A stretch of DNA of 64,000 nt, taken from NCBI GenBank assembly GCA_045430275.1, contig JAILXU010000005.1, positions 124,001-188,000 on the forward strand, read 5' to 3'. The translations under genes were made by a program, and so were the position numbers. Origin of the DNA: Oceanobacter sp045430275. Lineage in GTDB: Bacteria; Pseudomonadota; Gammaproteobacteria; Pseudomonadales; Oceanobacteraceae. How positions within the stretch are numbered: position 1 is the first letter of the stretch; each line of letters begins with the position of its first letter. This document shows positions 1-7,407 of this stretch, piece after piece. Under the pieces are notes generated by a model. That model had not been told where the DNA came from and searched no databases. It saw nothing but the letters and a program-made list of their open reading frames with translations.

Positions 1-25
1 GAAAGCCTTAATTGGGCCTGTGGTT

Positions 26-41
26 TTTAAAATATCCAGTA
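26..41 (+). repeat. 16-bp direct repeat, copy 1
   Basis: TTTAAAATATCCAGTA occurs here and again, identical over 16 of 16 bases, at 267-282. The two copies lie on either side of the tRNA-Leu fragment. Direct repeats around an attachment core often act as arm sites for a tyrosine integrase; that role is inference. Copy 2 runs directly into a LexA-type box, whereas copy 1 does not. Confidence 0.6.
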
Positions 42-97
42 GTATAAAGACCCAGATTAATGGCAAAAAGCGGCTTTTTATTTTTTAAAAATACAAT

Positions 98-112
98 CTA
101 AGCCATTGATTT
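98..112. repeat. 15-bp inverted repeat, left arm
   Basis: CTAAGCCATTGATTT at 98-112 is the exact reverse complement of AAATCAATGGCTTAG at 387-401. The arms enclose the truncated tRNA-Leu, one direct-repeat copy and the LexA box. The symmetry fits binding sites for a recombinase or excision factor, but could also be residue of an old insertion. Only the match itself is directly seen. Confidence 0.5.
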
Positions 113-127
113 TTATAGGAATTATGT

Positions 128-186
128 TGAGATTTAAAATCTCCCGACCTATGGTTGTGCCGGTTCAAGTCCGGCCTCGGGCACCA
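128..186 (+). mobile_element. tRNA-Leu(TAA) 3' fragment, probable attachment site remnant
   Basis: The segment folds as the 3' part of a tRNA-Leu. It has an anticodon arm with loop TTTAAAA (anticodon TAA, positions 133-139), a long variable arm (CGACC/GGTTG, allowing one G-U pair), a T arm GCCGG-TTCAAGT-CCGGC, the acceptor 3' strand CTCGGGC, and the encoded ACCA ending at 186. The matching 5' acceptor strand (GCCCGAG), D arm and the rest of the 5' half are absent upstream, where the DNA is AT-rich. Integrative elements that enter tRNA genes leave such a 3' copy at their distal end. With this polarity the element would lie to the left and the chromosome to the right. The copy starts at the anticodon stem, as expected for a tyrosine integrase using an anticodon-loop core. 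No integrase gene is visible in the window. It is not expected to make a functional tRNA. Confidence 0.75.
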
Positions 187-266
187 CTAAACATGCGACA
201 TTCAGAGATAGCGCCCACTAACCATCCAAGTATTTTTAAATATATTTAAAATAAATTCCGCTCGAC

Positions 267-282
267 TTTAAAATATCCAGTA
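267..282 (+). repeat. 16-bp direct repeat, copy 2
   Basis: This is the second identical copy of TTTAAAATATCCAGTA (the first is at 26-41). Its last two bases are the first two of the LexA-type box at 281-300. Confidence 0.6.
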
Positions 283-300
283 CTGTATTTTTCTACAGTA
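281..300. promoter_or_regulatory. Near-consensus LexA (SOS) box
   Basis: TACTGTATTTTTCTACAGTA contains CTGT-N8-ACAG with palindromic TA/TA flanks, the arrangement of the gammaproteobacterial LexA operator (Escherichia coli consensus CTGT-N8-ACAG). No recognised gene starts right next to it. To the right a short hydrophobic reading frame runs to a stop at 414, and the first convincing gene (cytochrome c) starts 395 bases away. The box sits 95 bases from the attachment-site remnant, so it may belong to an element gene that has been lost or lies outside the window. Confidence 0.6.
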
Positions 301-695
301 GTGGTGATTTTGGTAGTGGCATTCAGTGCGCTCCTCTCCGCTTATAAATGGGTTCCTAAACCTTCCTTTTTATTTCTTTTCTTTGTAAATCAATGGCTTA
401 GGCCGGTTTTTTAGTTTGCTCTAACTCCTTTTTATTCCCAAATATTCCCCATTTTCTACATTTTTTATGGCTACCTGGGTTGCCAGGCTTTGTGTGGGTT
501 GTGGCGTCCAGCCTTTTCAGAAATCAGGGTGGGTTTGCTGTGGTGGGTAGTGTTTGTACATCAGTGATAATGTTTCTCATCAAGCCTTGATGTATCTCAC
601 GTTGAGCCATTAAACAGTACTGAAGTACAAAACCCTTCTTTTTCTGTGCTTTTTACACTGATTCTGCCATTTATTGATATTGAGGAGTTGGGTGT

Positions 696-1079
696 ATGAA
701 ACATGTTGTTACTGGACTGAAGTTGGCGGTGTTATCACTGATGGCCTCTGGCGTATTGGCGGGTGCTGATTCGATGGAGGCTGCAGCGGGTAAGCAGGTT
801 TTTTCACATCATTGCCATGCGTGTCATTCTGAAGACCCAAGCCGTAATACATTTGGGCCGAGTCTTATTGGTGTGTATGAGCGCAAGGCGGGTGCTTTGC
901 CTCGGTTTGCTTATTCTACAGCTTTGAAGGAGTCTGGTTTGATCTGGAGTGAAGAGAATCTGCGCCGTTGGGTGGCGGATAATGAAGCGTTGGTGCCGGG
1001 AACCCGCATGCGTCATGTGTCCATTACCGATGTGGCTGAGCAGAATTATCTGATAGCTTTTCTGAAAACATTGAAATAA
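696..1079 (+). CDS. Periplasmic class I cytochrome c, mono-heme
   Basis: The 127-residue protein has an N-terminal signal peptide (about residues 1-23), one haem-binding CHACH motif at residues 40-44, and a likely axial methionine at M105 in the GTRM motif near the C-terminus. This is the layout of small cytochrome c2/c550-type electron carriers of the periplasm. A GAGGAG ribosome binding site about 8 bases upstream supports the ATG. It stands alone, with a hairpin terminator directly behind it, so the redox partner cannot be deduced from neighbours. A dyad at 578-592 might regulate it. The family assignment is firm; the specific partner is unknown. Confidence 0.88.
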   Translation: MKHVVTGLKLAVLSLMASGVLAGADSMEAAAGKQVFSHHCHACHSEDPSRNTFGPSLIGVYERKAGALPRFAYSTALKESGLIWSEENLRRWVADNEALVPGTRMRHVSITDVAEQNYLIAFLKTLK

Positions 1080-1080
1080 T

Positions 1081-1120
1081 CACATGCGGAGCGCAAAGCG
1101 TGTGTTTTGTGCTCTTTTTG
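1081..1120 (+). terminator. Probable terminator of the cytochrome c gene
   Basis: A stem CACATGC/GCGTGTG (one G-T pair, loop of ten bases) begins two bases after the stop codon and is followed by a T-rich run (ttttgtgctcttttt). Confidence 0.55.
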
Positions 1121-1371
1121 AGTGTTATGCGCCTAAAGTCGCAGGTTAATTGAGTTGAATTGTTGAAATTGACGGTTTCTGGTCTAGGCTATTGTTATGC
1201 AATGGCTTTTTTACTCATTGTCGCTACTGGTCAGGAATTCCCGAACGGGGTTCAGCAGGGCATACAGCTGCCCGCCCACAAGGTCGGCGGTTGTTAAATA
1301 TTTCTGTATGCGTTACAAGGAGAACATAACAACAATAACAAAGCAGCAACAATAGCTGCCAGGAGGCGTGC

Positions 1372-1611
1372 ATGAGTACCCTTTTGACCTCTTTATCTTT
1401 TCTTCTTGTGGTGGTGTTGGTCACGGCACCTGAATCCAACAGTACGCGACTGATTGCGGCTGACACCATTCGTGATGCGACCCGTATGGAGCATTCCCCT
1501 GATTTTACTGATCTGTATCTGATTGAGTCTGAAGATCGTTTTCGTCAGATTCATGTGTATTGCAATGTAGGAGGGTGTTACAAGCTGAGGGGAGCGACGC
1601 TTTCTGTGTAG
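1372..1611 (+). CDS. Small secreted protein of unknown function
   Basis: The gene encodes 79 residues. The N-terminus is strongly hydrophobic (about residues 4-19, rich in L and V) and reads as a signal peptide or a single membrane anchor. The mature part is polar and contains two cysteines close together in YCNVGGCYK. A strong AGGAGG ribosome binding site lies six bases before the ATG, which is the main reason to accept it as a gene. I recognise no family. It converges on bcp, and the 292-base gap before it holds no other convincing gene. Confidence 0.5.
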   Translation: MSTLLTSLSFLLVVVLVTAPESNSTRLIAADTIRDATRMEHSPDFTDLYLIESEDRFRQIHVYCNVGGCYKLRGATLSV

Positions 1612-1655
1612 TGAAATCAGGAGCCCTTGTGCAAGCCTGGGCCCCTCTTTCAAAT

Positions 1656-2126
1656 TCAGGCGTTGTCTTTAAGCCAGTTGATCACGTCGTCATGATGTGT
1701 CTTGGTTTTTACTTTAGGCATTACATGTCGCAGGGTGCCATCCGGGCCGATGATGAATGTAATGCGGTGAATGCCCATGTATTCCTTGCCCATGAACTTC
1801 TTCAATCCCCACACACCGTAGGCTTCAGCAATCTGATGGTCCTCATCGGATAGCAAGTCAAAGTTCAGATCCTGCTTGTCGATGAATCTCTGCAGGCGTT
1901 CCGGTGCGTCTGGGCTGATGCCCACTGCAACGGCGTTAACGGATTCCAGTTCCGCCTTGCTGTCGCGCAGGCCGCAGGCTTGTGTGGTGCAGCCGGGTGT
2001 CATGGCTTTGGGGTAAAAATACAGAATCAGATTTTTGCCTTCAAAGTTGCTGAGGCTCATGACTTCTGAGCGTTGGTTACGAGCCTGAAAATCCGGGGCC
2101 GGGGTGCCAGCTTCGGGCAAATTCAT
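1656..2126 (-). CDS. bcp: Thioredoxin-dependent peroxiredoxin Bcp/PrxQ
   Basis: This 156-residue protein reduces hydrogen peroxide and organic hydroperoxides in the cytoplasm using thioredoxin. The AhpC/TSA fold covers nearly the whole length. The motif TPGCTTQAC gives the peroxidatic cysteine C46 and the resolving cysteine C51, the five-residue spacing typical of the alpha-2 PrxQ type. The length matches the family. It lies nine bases downstream of the ferredoxin gene and is likely the last gene of the nrdA-nrdB-ferredoxin-bcp transcript, so its product could protect the peroxide-sensitive ribonucleotide reductase cofactor. That link is inference from position. Confidence 0.93.
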   Translation of the reverse strand: MNLPEAGTPAPDFQARNQRSEVMSLSNFEGKNLILYFYPKAMTPGCTTQACGLRDSKAELESVNAVAVGISPDAPERLQRFIDKQDLNFDLLSDEDHQIAEAYGVWGLKKFMGKEYMGIHRITFIIGPDGTLRHVMPKVKTKTHHDDVINWLKDNA

Positions 2127-2135
2127 ATCAATCTC

Positions 2136-2606
2136 CTAAAGTTTTAGCTTGAGATCACTGCGAGGAATGCTGCAGCAGAGCAGAATTTCATCGTCGTTGA
2201 GCCACGCAAGCGGCTCGTTCACCTGATGGGTATCACCGTCCAGTACGCGTGCGCGGCAGCTACCGCAGTAGCCTTCCCGGCACTGAAACTGGACATCCAC
2301 ACCTTGCGCTTCCATCGATTCCAGTAGCGTATTGGCATGCTGGAATGTGAGCTGTTCCCCGGATACCAGATTGATGGCATAAGCGGGTTTGCTCATTCCA
2401 TCCAGTTCCAGTTGCGGAGTTGTTTCAGGCTGTTCAGGGTTGCCAGATTCTGGTAAGTACAGCTCGCCTTGTTGAGGGAGGGAAGCTGGTGTGCTGAGTG
2501 GCTCCAGTTCAAACCCGGTATTCAAATGGTCGTTTGCCGGTTTGGCCTGCTCCAGGCAGAACGGTGCGTTTGCTGGTTCTGTCGGATGTGATTTGTGTGC
2601 GCTCAA
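2136..2606 (-). CDS. yfaE: YfaE-type [2Fe-2S] ferredoxin with N-terminal extension
   Basis: The C-terminal 86 residues match YfaE, the plant-type ferredoxin that supplies electrons to rebuild the diferric-tyrosyl radical cofactor of class Ia ribonucleotide reductase. The cluster ligands are visible in CREGYCGSC and again in LLCCS. The frame opens with a TTG that overlaps the nrdB stop as TTGA, suggesting translational coupling and giving 156 residues. The first 70 residues are rich in P, E and Q and have no recognisable domain. An internal ATG at 2396 would give a YfaE-sized protein (E. coli YfaE is 84 residues), but its ribosome binding site is weak. Which start is used is undecided; function and operon placement are clear. 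Confidence 0.8.
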   Translation of the reverse strand: MSAHKSHPTEPANAPFCLEQAKPANDHLNTGFELEPLSTPASLPQQGELYLPESGNPEQPETTPQLELDGMSKPAYAINLVSGEQLTFQHANTLLESMEAQGVDVQFQCREGYCGSCRARVLDGDTHQVNEPLAWLNDDEILLCCSIPRSDLKLKL

Positions 2607-3733
2607 AGGTCAAAATCACCCAGGTCTGAAGTGTCAATTTCGCTGTCGATCGCACCGACCAGATAGGAGCTGATTTCAGACTCTTGTGGTGCTACCTGCA
2701 CGTTGTCGCTGTTTAGCCAGGAGTTAATCCATGGCAGAGGGTTGGAGCGAACGTCAAAGATGGGGTCAAAGCCCAGAGCGGTGATGCGCTGGTCGGTGAT
2801 GTACTCCACGTACTGACACAGGATGTCTTTGTTCAGGCCAATCATGGAGCCATCTTTGAACAGGTATTCGGCCCACTCTTTTTCCTGATCGGCCGCTTCC
2901 TGGAAAATGGCGATGACGTCGGCGCGGCATTCCTGGGCAATTTCTGCAAATTCAGGGTCGTCATTGCCGCGAGCGATGATTTGCAGCATGTGCTGAGTGC
3001 CTGTCAGGTGCAGAGCTTCATCGCGGGCGATCAGCTTGATGATCTTGGCATTGCCTTCCATTTTTGCGCGTTCGGCAAACGCAAAGGAGCAAGCGAAGCT
3101 GACGTAAAAGCGGATTGCCTCCAGCACGTTGACCGACACCAGCATGCGATACATTTTGCGCTTCAGTTCGCGCAGACTCACGGTGATGGTTTGGCCATTC
3201 ACGGTGTGCGCGCCTTCGCCCAGCTGCGTGTAAAAATTGCATAGGCTGATGAAGTCGTCGTAGTAGCGAGTGACAGAAACTGCCCGGCGAGTGATGAATT
3301 CATTGCGGGTGATGTCATCAAAAATCGAAGCGGGGTTCGGCACGATGTTACGCACGATGTGCGTGTAGGAACGACTGTGAATCGTTTCGCTGAATGACCA
3401 GGTTTCGATCCAGGTTTCCAGTTCGGGCAGGGAAACCACGGGCAACAGGGCGACGTTGGGAGAGCGACCCTGAACCGAATCCAGCAGCGTCTGATATTTC
3501 AGGTTGCTGACAAAGATGTGTTTTTCATGGTCGGGGAGGTCAAGGTAGTCCTTGCGGTCATTGGTCAGATCCACCTCTTCAGGACGCCAGAAAAACGACA
3601 ATTGTTTTTCGATCAGATTCTCAAAAATCTTGTGTTTTTGTTGGTCGTAACGGGCAACATTAACGTGCTCGCCAAAAAACATGGGCTGGGAAAAGGTGTC
3701 AAATTCGGCGCGATTGAACGTGGTATAAGGCAT
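2603..3733 (-). CDS. nrdB: Class Ia ribonucleotide reductase, beta subunit
   Basis: NrdB (376 residues) carries the diferric-tyrosyl radical that starts reduction of ribonucleoside diphosphates by NrdA. The radical tyrosine is Y123 in HSRSYTH, and iron ligands include D85, E116 and H119, with later ligands in the EAIRFY and RDEALHLTG motifs. The C-terminal tail, ending SDLGDFDL, is the part that docks on the alpha subunit. Length and motifs match E. coli NrdB. It follows nrdA after 115 bases that contain a perfect hairpin, and overlaps the ferredoxin gene, as in E. coli nrdAB-yfaE. Confidence 0.97.
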   Translation of the reverse strand: MPYTTFNRAEFDTFSQPMFFGEHVNVARYDQQKHKIFENLIEKQLSFFWRPEEVDLTNDRKDYLDLPDHEKHIFVSNLKYQTLLDSVQGRSPNVALLPVVSLPELETWIETWSFSETIHSRSYTHIVRNIVPNPASIFDDITRNEFITRRAVSVTRYYDDFISLCNFYTQLGEGAHTVNGQTITVSLRELKRKMYRMLVSVNVLEAIRFYVSFACSFAFAERAKMEGNAKIIKLIARDEALHLTGTQHMLQIIARGNDDPEFAEIAQECRADVIAIFQEAADQEKEWAEYLFKDGSMIGLNKDILCQYVEYITDQRITALGFDPIFDVRSNPLPWINSWLNSDNVQVAPQESEISSYLVGAIDSEIDTSDLGDFDL

Positions 3734-3782
3734 AACCTGTGTCGTCTCGATGCGGTCAGAAGTCCGGGCATATTATAAAGGG

Positions 3783-3811
3783 CAGAAGACCGGCATGTCG
3801 CCGGTCTTCTG
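3783..3811 (-). promoter_or_regulatory. Intercistronic hairpin between nrdA and nrdB
   Basis: CAGAAGACCGGC and GCCGGTCTTCTG form a perfect 12-bp stem with a 5-base loop (ATGTC). No T-run follows in the direction of transcription, so it is not a standard terminator. It may be a processing or stabilising element that sets the ratio of NrdA to NrdB. The role is inferred. Confidence 0.5.
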
Positions 3812-3848
3812 GATTTGTTGCGGTGTTTGTTTGCTGTTCTGAGAATGA

Positions 3849-6122
3849 TCAGATCTTGCAAGCACCGCCTTCACAGTCGTCTTCGGCTGGCCCGGATTGT
3901 GGGTCTTCCATGCCATCGCGGGTGTTGTGGTAATACAGGGTTTTTACGCCGTATTTGTAAGCCATCAGCAGGTCTTTAAGAAGTTGCTGCATGGGCACCT
4001 TGGAGCTGTTGAAGCGGGTCGGGTCGTAGTTGGTGTTGGCAGAAATGGCCTGATCAATGAACTTCTGCATGATACCAACCAGTTGCAGGTATCCCTGATT
4101 GTTGGGAATCTGCCACAGCAATTCATATTGGTTGCGCAGGTGTTCATATTCCGGCACAACCTGCTTCAGAATTCCATCCTTGCTCTGCTTGACGCTGATG
4201 TAGCCACGAGGTGGCTCGATGCCGTTGGTGGCGTTACTGATCTGGGATGAGGTTTCCGATGGCATCAGGGCCGACAGGGTTGAGTTGCGCAGGCCGTGTT
4301 CACGAATGTCGTTACGCAGTGCTTCCCAGTCCAGATGCAGCGGCTCTTCGCAGAAAGTATCGACATCTTTCTTGTAGCTGTCGATGGGCAGTATGCCTTG
4401 TGCGTAGGTCGTTTCCTCGAACATCGGGCACGCGCCCTGTTCCTGGGCCAGGCGGTTGGATGCTTTCAGTAACCAGTACTGCATGGCCTCAAAAGTGCGG
4501 TGAGTCAGGCCGTTGGCGCTGCCATCGGAGTAACGCACACCGTGCTTGGCGAGGTAGTAGGCGTAGTTGATCACACCCACGCCCAGAGTACGACGCCCCA
4601 TGGAAGCCCGCTCTGCGGCGGCAACCGGATAATCCTGATACGTCAGCAGGCTGTCGAGGGCACGAACGATCAGATCGGACAGCGACTCCAGTTCATTCAG
4701 GTCTTTCAGGGCACCGAGGTTGAAGGCTGCCAGAGTACACAGGGCGATCTCGCCGTTCTCATCGTTGATGTCGTTGAGCGGCTTGGTCGGCAAGGCGATT
4801 TCCAAACACAGGTTGGACTGACGAACCGGCGCTTTCTTCGGGTTGAACGGGCTGTGCGTGTTGCAGTGATCCACGTTCTGAATGTAGATACGACCGGTAC
4901 TGGCGCGCTCCTGCATCATGGCTGAGAACAGGTCAACAGCCTTGATGGCTTTCTTGCGGACACTCTCGTCTTGTTCGTACTTGGTGTAAAGCTGCTCGAA
5001 ACGCTCCTGATCTTCAAAGAAGGCATCGTACAGGCCCGGTACATCGGATGGCGAGAATACAGTGATGTGGCCATTGCGAATCAGGCGCTCGTACATCAGC
5101 TTGTTGATCTGAATGCCGTAGTCGATGTGACGCACGCGGTTTTCTTCGACGCCGCGGTTGTTTTTCAGCACCAGCAGGTTTTCAACTTCATAGTGCCAAA
5201 TCGGGTAGAACAAGGTTGCAGCACCGCCTCGAACGCCGCCTTGCGAACAGGATTTGACGGCAGTCTGAAAGTGCTTGAAGAACGGAATGCAGCCGGTGTG
5301 GAAAGCTTCACCGCCTCGAATCGGGCTGCCCAGAGCGCGAATGCGGCCACCGTTGATGCCAATACCAGCACGTTGGGAAACGTACTTCACGATGGCGCTG
5401 GCAGTGGCGTTGATAGAGTCGAGGCTGTCACCGGCTTCAATCAGAACGCAGGAGCTGAACTGACGAGTCGGCGTACGCACACCCGCCATGATCGGAGTTG
5501 GCAAAGACAGCTTGAACGTCGAAATGGCATCGTAGAAGCGCTTGATGTATTCCAGGCGACGCTCTTTCTCGTAATTGCTGAACAGGCAGGCGGCAATCAG
5601 CAAGTACAGAAACTGGGCGCTCTCAAATACTTCGCCAGATACCCGATTTTGTACCAGATACTTGCCTTCCAGTTGCTTGACCGCCGCGTAGCTGAAGTTC
5701 AGGTCGCGGTTGTGATCCAGGAAGGTTTCCATTTCGGCGTATTCTGCTTCGGAGTAATCATCCAGCAGGTGCTTGTCGTAGCGCTTCATATCCACCAGCT
5801 TGCGCACGTGCTCCAGCAATGTGGGCGGCTCAAAGCGACCGAAGGCTTTTTTGCGCAGGTGGAATATGTTCAGGCGAGCGGCCAGGTATTGATAGTCCGG
5901 TGATTCTTCGGAGATCAGGTCGGCAGCGGCTTTGATCAGGGTTTCATGGATTTCAGATGTTGGAATGCCATCGTAAAACTGCAAATGGGCGCGCAGCTCC
6001 AGTTCAGATACGGAAACACGATCCAGCCCCTGGGCCGCCCAATTGAGTACCTTGTGAATTTTTTCAAGGTCCAATGGTTCCTGGCGACCATCTCGTTTAC
6101 TCACTTGTAGATCGTTATTCAT
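3849..6122 (-). CDS. nrdA: Class Ia ribonucleotide reductase, alpha subunit
   Basis: NrdA (757 residues) reduces ribonucleoside diphosphates to deoxyribonucleotides and carries the active and allosteric sites. An ATP-cone occupies about residues 5-95. The active-site cysteines are visible: C225 in FSSCVLIE, the thiyl-radical cysteine in NLCLEI, and its partner in IALCTLAAFN. The C-terminal CEGGACKI is the redox-shuttle pair reduced by thioredoxin or glutaredoxin. Length matches the family. It heads the nrdA-nrdB-ferredoxin-bcp group, with a sigma-70-like promoter and a dyad upstream. Confidence 0.97.
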   Translation of the reverse strand: MNNDLQVSKRDGRQEPLDLEKIHKVLNWAAQGLDRVSVSELELRAHLQFYDGIPTSEIHETLIKAAADLISEESPDYQYLAARLNIFHLRKKAFGRFEPPTLLEHVRKLVDMKRYDKHLLDDYSEAEYAEMETFLDHNRDLNFSYAAVKQLEGKYLVQNRVSGEVFESAQFLYLLIAACLFSNYEKERRLEYIKRFYDAISTFKLSLPTPIMAGVRTPTRQFSSCVLIEAGDSLDSINATASAIVKYVSQRAGIGINGGRIRALGSPIRGGEAFHTGCIPFFKHFQTAVKSCSQGGVRGGAATLFYPIWHYEVENLLVLKNNRGVEENRVRHIDYGIQINKLMYERLIRNGHITVFSPSDVPGLYDAFFEDQERFEQLYTKYEQDESVRKKAIKAVDLFSAMMQERASTGRIYIQNVDHCNTHSPFNPKKAPVRQSNLCLEIALPTKPLNDINDENGEIALCTLAAFNLGALKDLNELESLSDLIVRALDSLLTYQDYPVAAAERASMGRRTLGVGVINYAYYLAKHGVRYSDGSANGLTHRTFEAMQYWLLKASNRLAQEQGACPMFEETTYAQGILPIDSYKKDVDTFCEEPLHLDWEALRNDIREHGLRNSTLSALMPSETSSQISNATNGIEPPRGYISVKQSKDGILKQVVPEYEHLRNQYELLWQIPNNQGYLQLVGIMQKFIDQAISANTNYDPTRFNSSKVPMQQLLKDLLMAYKYGVKTLYYHNTRDGMEDPQSGPAEDDCEGGACKI

Positions 6123-6164
6123 TAGCTCTGTGCCTGTTCAAATGGTGATGACGGACATCCATGC

Positions 6165-6192
6165 ATTACACAATCGTGTATACAGATCGCAA
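6165..6192 (-). promoter_or_regulatory. Candidate nrdA promoter with an internal dyad
   Basis: On the minus strand, TTGCGA (6192-6187) and TGTAAT (6170-6165) are separated by 16 bases and read as -35 and -10 elements about 43 bases from the nrdA start. A perfect dyad TACAC-N4-GTGTA (6167-6180) covers part of the spacer and the -10, a common repressor position. The spacing does not fit the NrdR box (ACAC-N8-GTGT), so the regulator is unknown. Confidence 0.4.
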
Positions 6193-6660
6193 CCGCTGAT
6201 TTGAGTCAGGCGGCGGATTATCGTCAATTTATGATCGCTGGTCTGTGTCTCTGTTCTGACTGCTGACCTTTGATTCAGAGGTCGGTCTGACGGTTCTGGA
6301 ATGGACAGCGAATGGCTGAGGAAATATTAGCCTGTTTTCAAGGTGTAGCACCTGGACTTGTTTGCCCGTCAGATTTTTAAGGCGGCACACGATAATGCTC
6401 CGATAGTCTGATTTCAACCCTATATCTTGTGTTGTCATTCTGGAGTCAGGAAAGTGTGCCGGGATTCATTGAAGTGGCTGCTGGGTGCTTGACTTTGATG
6501 CGTTCTTTTGTGCCATAAAAGCAAGACTCTGTGCCAACCGAAGAAACTGTTTCGTGCGTGCTTCGGGGTAGGCGGTTGGACAGCTATACTCACGTTGTCT
6601 GATCTATCTTGCTGGCATATTTGTCAGTGTGTCATTGATGTATCTGGAGAGAAGTGCTTA
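6193..6660. other. Intergenic region between nrdA and the response regulator
   Basis: This divergent gap of nearly 470 bases holds no convincing gene. A 69-codon minus-strand frame at 6229-6438 lacks a good ribosome binding site and resembles no family. The region must carry the promoter of the two-component operon; TATACT at about 6582 is a possible -10, but I see no matching -35. Confidence 0.35.
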
Positions 6661-7401
6661 ATGGAATCCCGAGGTTTCGGACAGATTCAGGAAGAATGCT
6701 GGAATATTCTGATTGTTGAAGATGATGAGCGGCTGGCTTCGTTGACGCGAGATTATCTCGAAAGTAACGGGCTCCGGGTCTCGATTGAGAATGATGGCGC
6801 GCGCGCCATTGAACGCATCAAGCAGGAACAGCCTGACCTGGTGGTGCTTGACTTGATGCTGCCAGGGGAGGACGGACTGGCGGTTTGTCGCATCGTGAGG
6901 CCTCACTATCATGGCCCGATTCTGATGCTGACGGCGCGTACCGAGGATCTGGATCAGGTGTTGGGTCTGGAGATGGGCGCAGATGATTATGTAGCCAAAC
7001 CGGTCAGGCCACGCGTGTTGTTGGCCCGGATTCGGGCGCTATTGCGCCGCGTCAGTGAACGGCCAGAAGTGCCAGTTCCGGCGGTGGGTACCGACAGTCG
7101 CCTGACATTCGGCAATCTGGTGGTGGATAACGCCATGAGAGAAGCCTGGCTGGAAGGCAAAAGTATTGACCTGACCAGTGCCGAGTTCGACCTGCTGTGG
7201 CTGCTGTGTTCCAGTGCCGGGCGTGTCCTGACGCGAGAGGAGATTTTTCACAAGCTGAGAGGGATCGAATACGATGGACAAGACCGTTCCATTGATGTGC
7301 GGGTTTCCCGAATTCGGCCCAAAGTGGGGGATGACCCGGACAGCCCACGCCGTATTAAAACGGTGCGTAGCAAAGGGTATCTGTTCGTTAAAGAGCTGTA
7401 G
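6661..7401 (+). CDS. rstA: OmpR-family response regulator, RstA-like
   Basis: The 246-residue regulator has a receiver domain (about residues 15-127) with the phospho-acceptor D64 in VVLDLMLPG, the conserved T91 and K113, and a C-terminal winged helix (about residues 145-245). The C-terminal stretch LRGIEYDGQDRSIDV and the ending KTVRSKGYLF closely follow E. coli RstA. The ATG at 6661 has a GGAGAG ribosome binding site and places the receiver correctly; an earlier in-frame start would add an unsupported 51 residues. The sensor kinase starts six bases downstream. The stimulus cannot be read from the sequence. Confidence 0.88.
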   Translation: MESRGFGQIQEECWNILIVEDDERLASLTRDYLESNGLRVSIENDGARAIERIKQEQPDLVVLDLMLPGEDGLAVCRIVRPHYHGPILMLTARTEDLDQVLGLEMGADDYVAKPVRPRVLLARIRALLRRVSERPEVPVPAVGTDSRLTFGNLVVDNAMREAWLEGKSIDLTSAEFDLLWLLCSSAGRVLTREEIFHKLRGIEYDGQDRSIDVRVSRIRPKVGDDPDSPRRIKTVRSKGYLFVKEL

Positions 7402-7407
7402 AACGGT

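Larger units (their letters stand above)
187..695. other. Non-coding stretch right of the tRNA remnant
   Basis: No convincing gene is visible here. It holds the second direct-repeat copy, the LexA box, the right arm of the 15-bp inverted repeat (387-401), a short stem CCTGG/CCAGG at 474-487, and a dyad CATCAAGCCTTGATG at 578-592 that could be an operator for the following cytochrome gene. An open frame without ATG (250-414) would encode a hydrophobic peptide ending in LRPVF, with GTG codons at 301, 304 and 316. No good ribosome binding site precedes them. Confidence 0.4.

Noticed and set aside
1197..1350. 51-codon frame beginning MQWLFYSLSLL between the cytochrome gene and the small secreted protein
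   Set aside because: It begins without a good ribosome binding site and shows no family; probably chance.
4971..5903. 310-codon frame antisense to nrdA
   Set aside because: nrdA is conserved throughout; the antisense frame shows only shadow composition.
6165..6192. NrdR box in front of nrdA
   Set aside because: The dyad spacing (4 bases between ACAC and GTGT) does not match the 8-base spacing of NrdR boxes. It is reported only as an unknown dyad.
6229..6438. 69-codon minus-strand frame in the gap between nrdA and the response regulator
   Set aside because: No ribosome binding site, no domain and no conservation that I can recognise.
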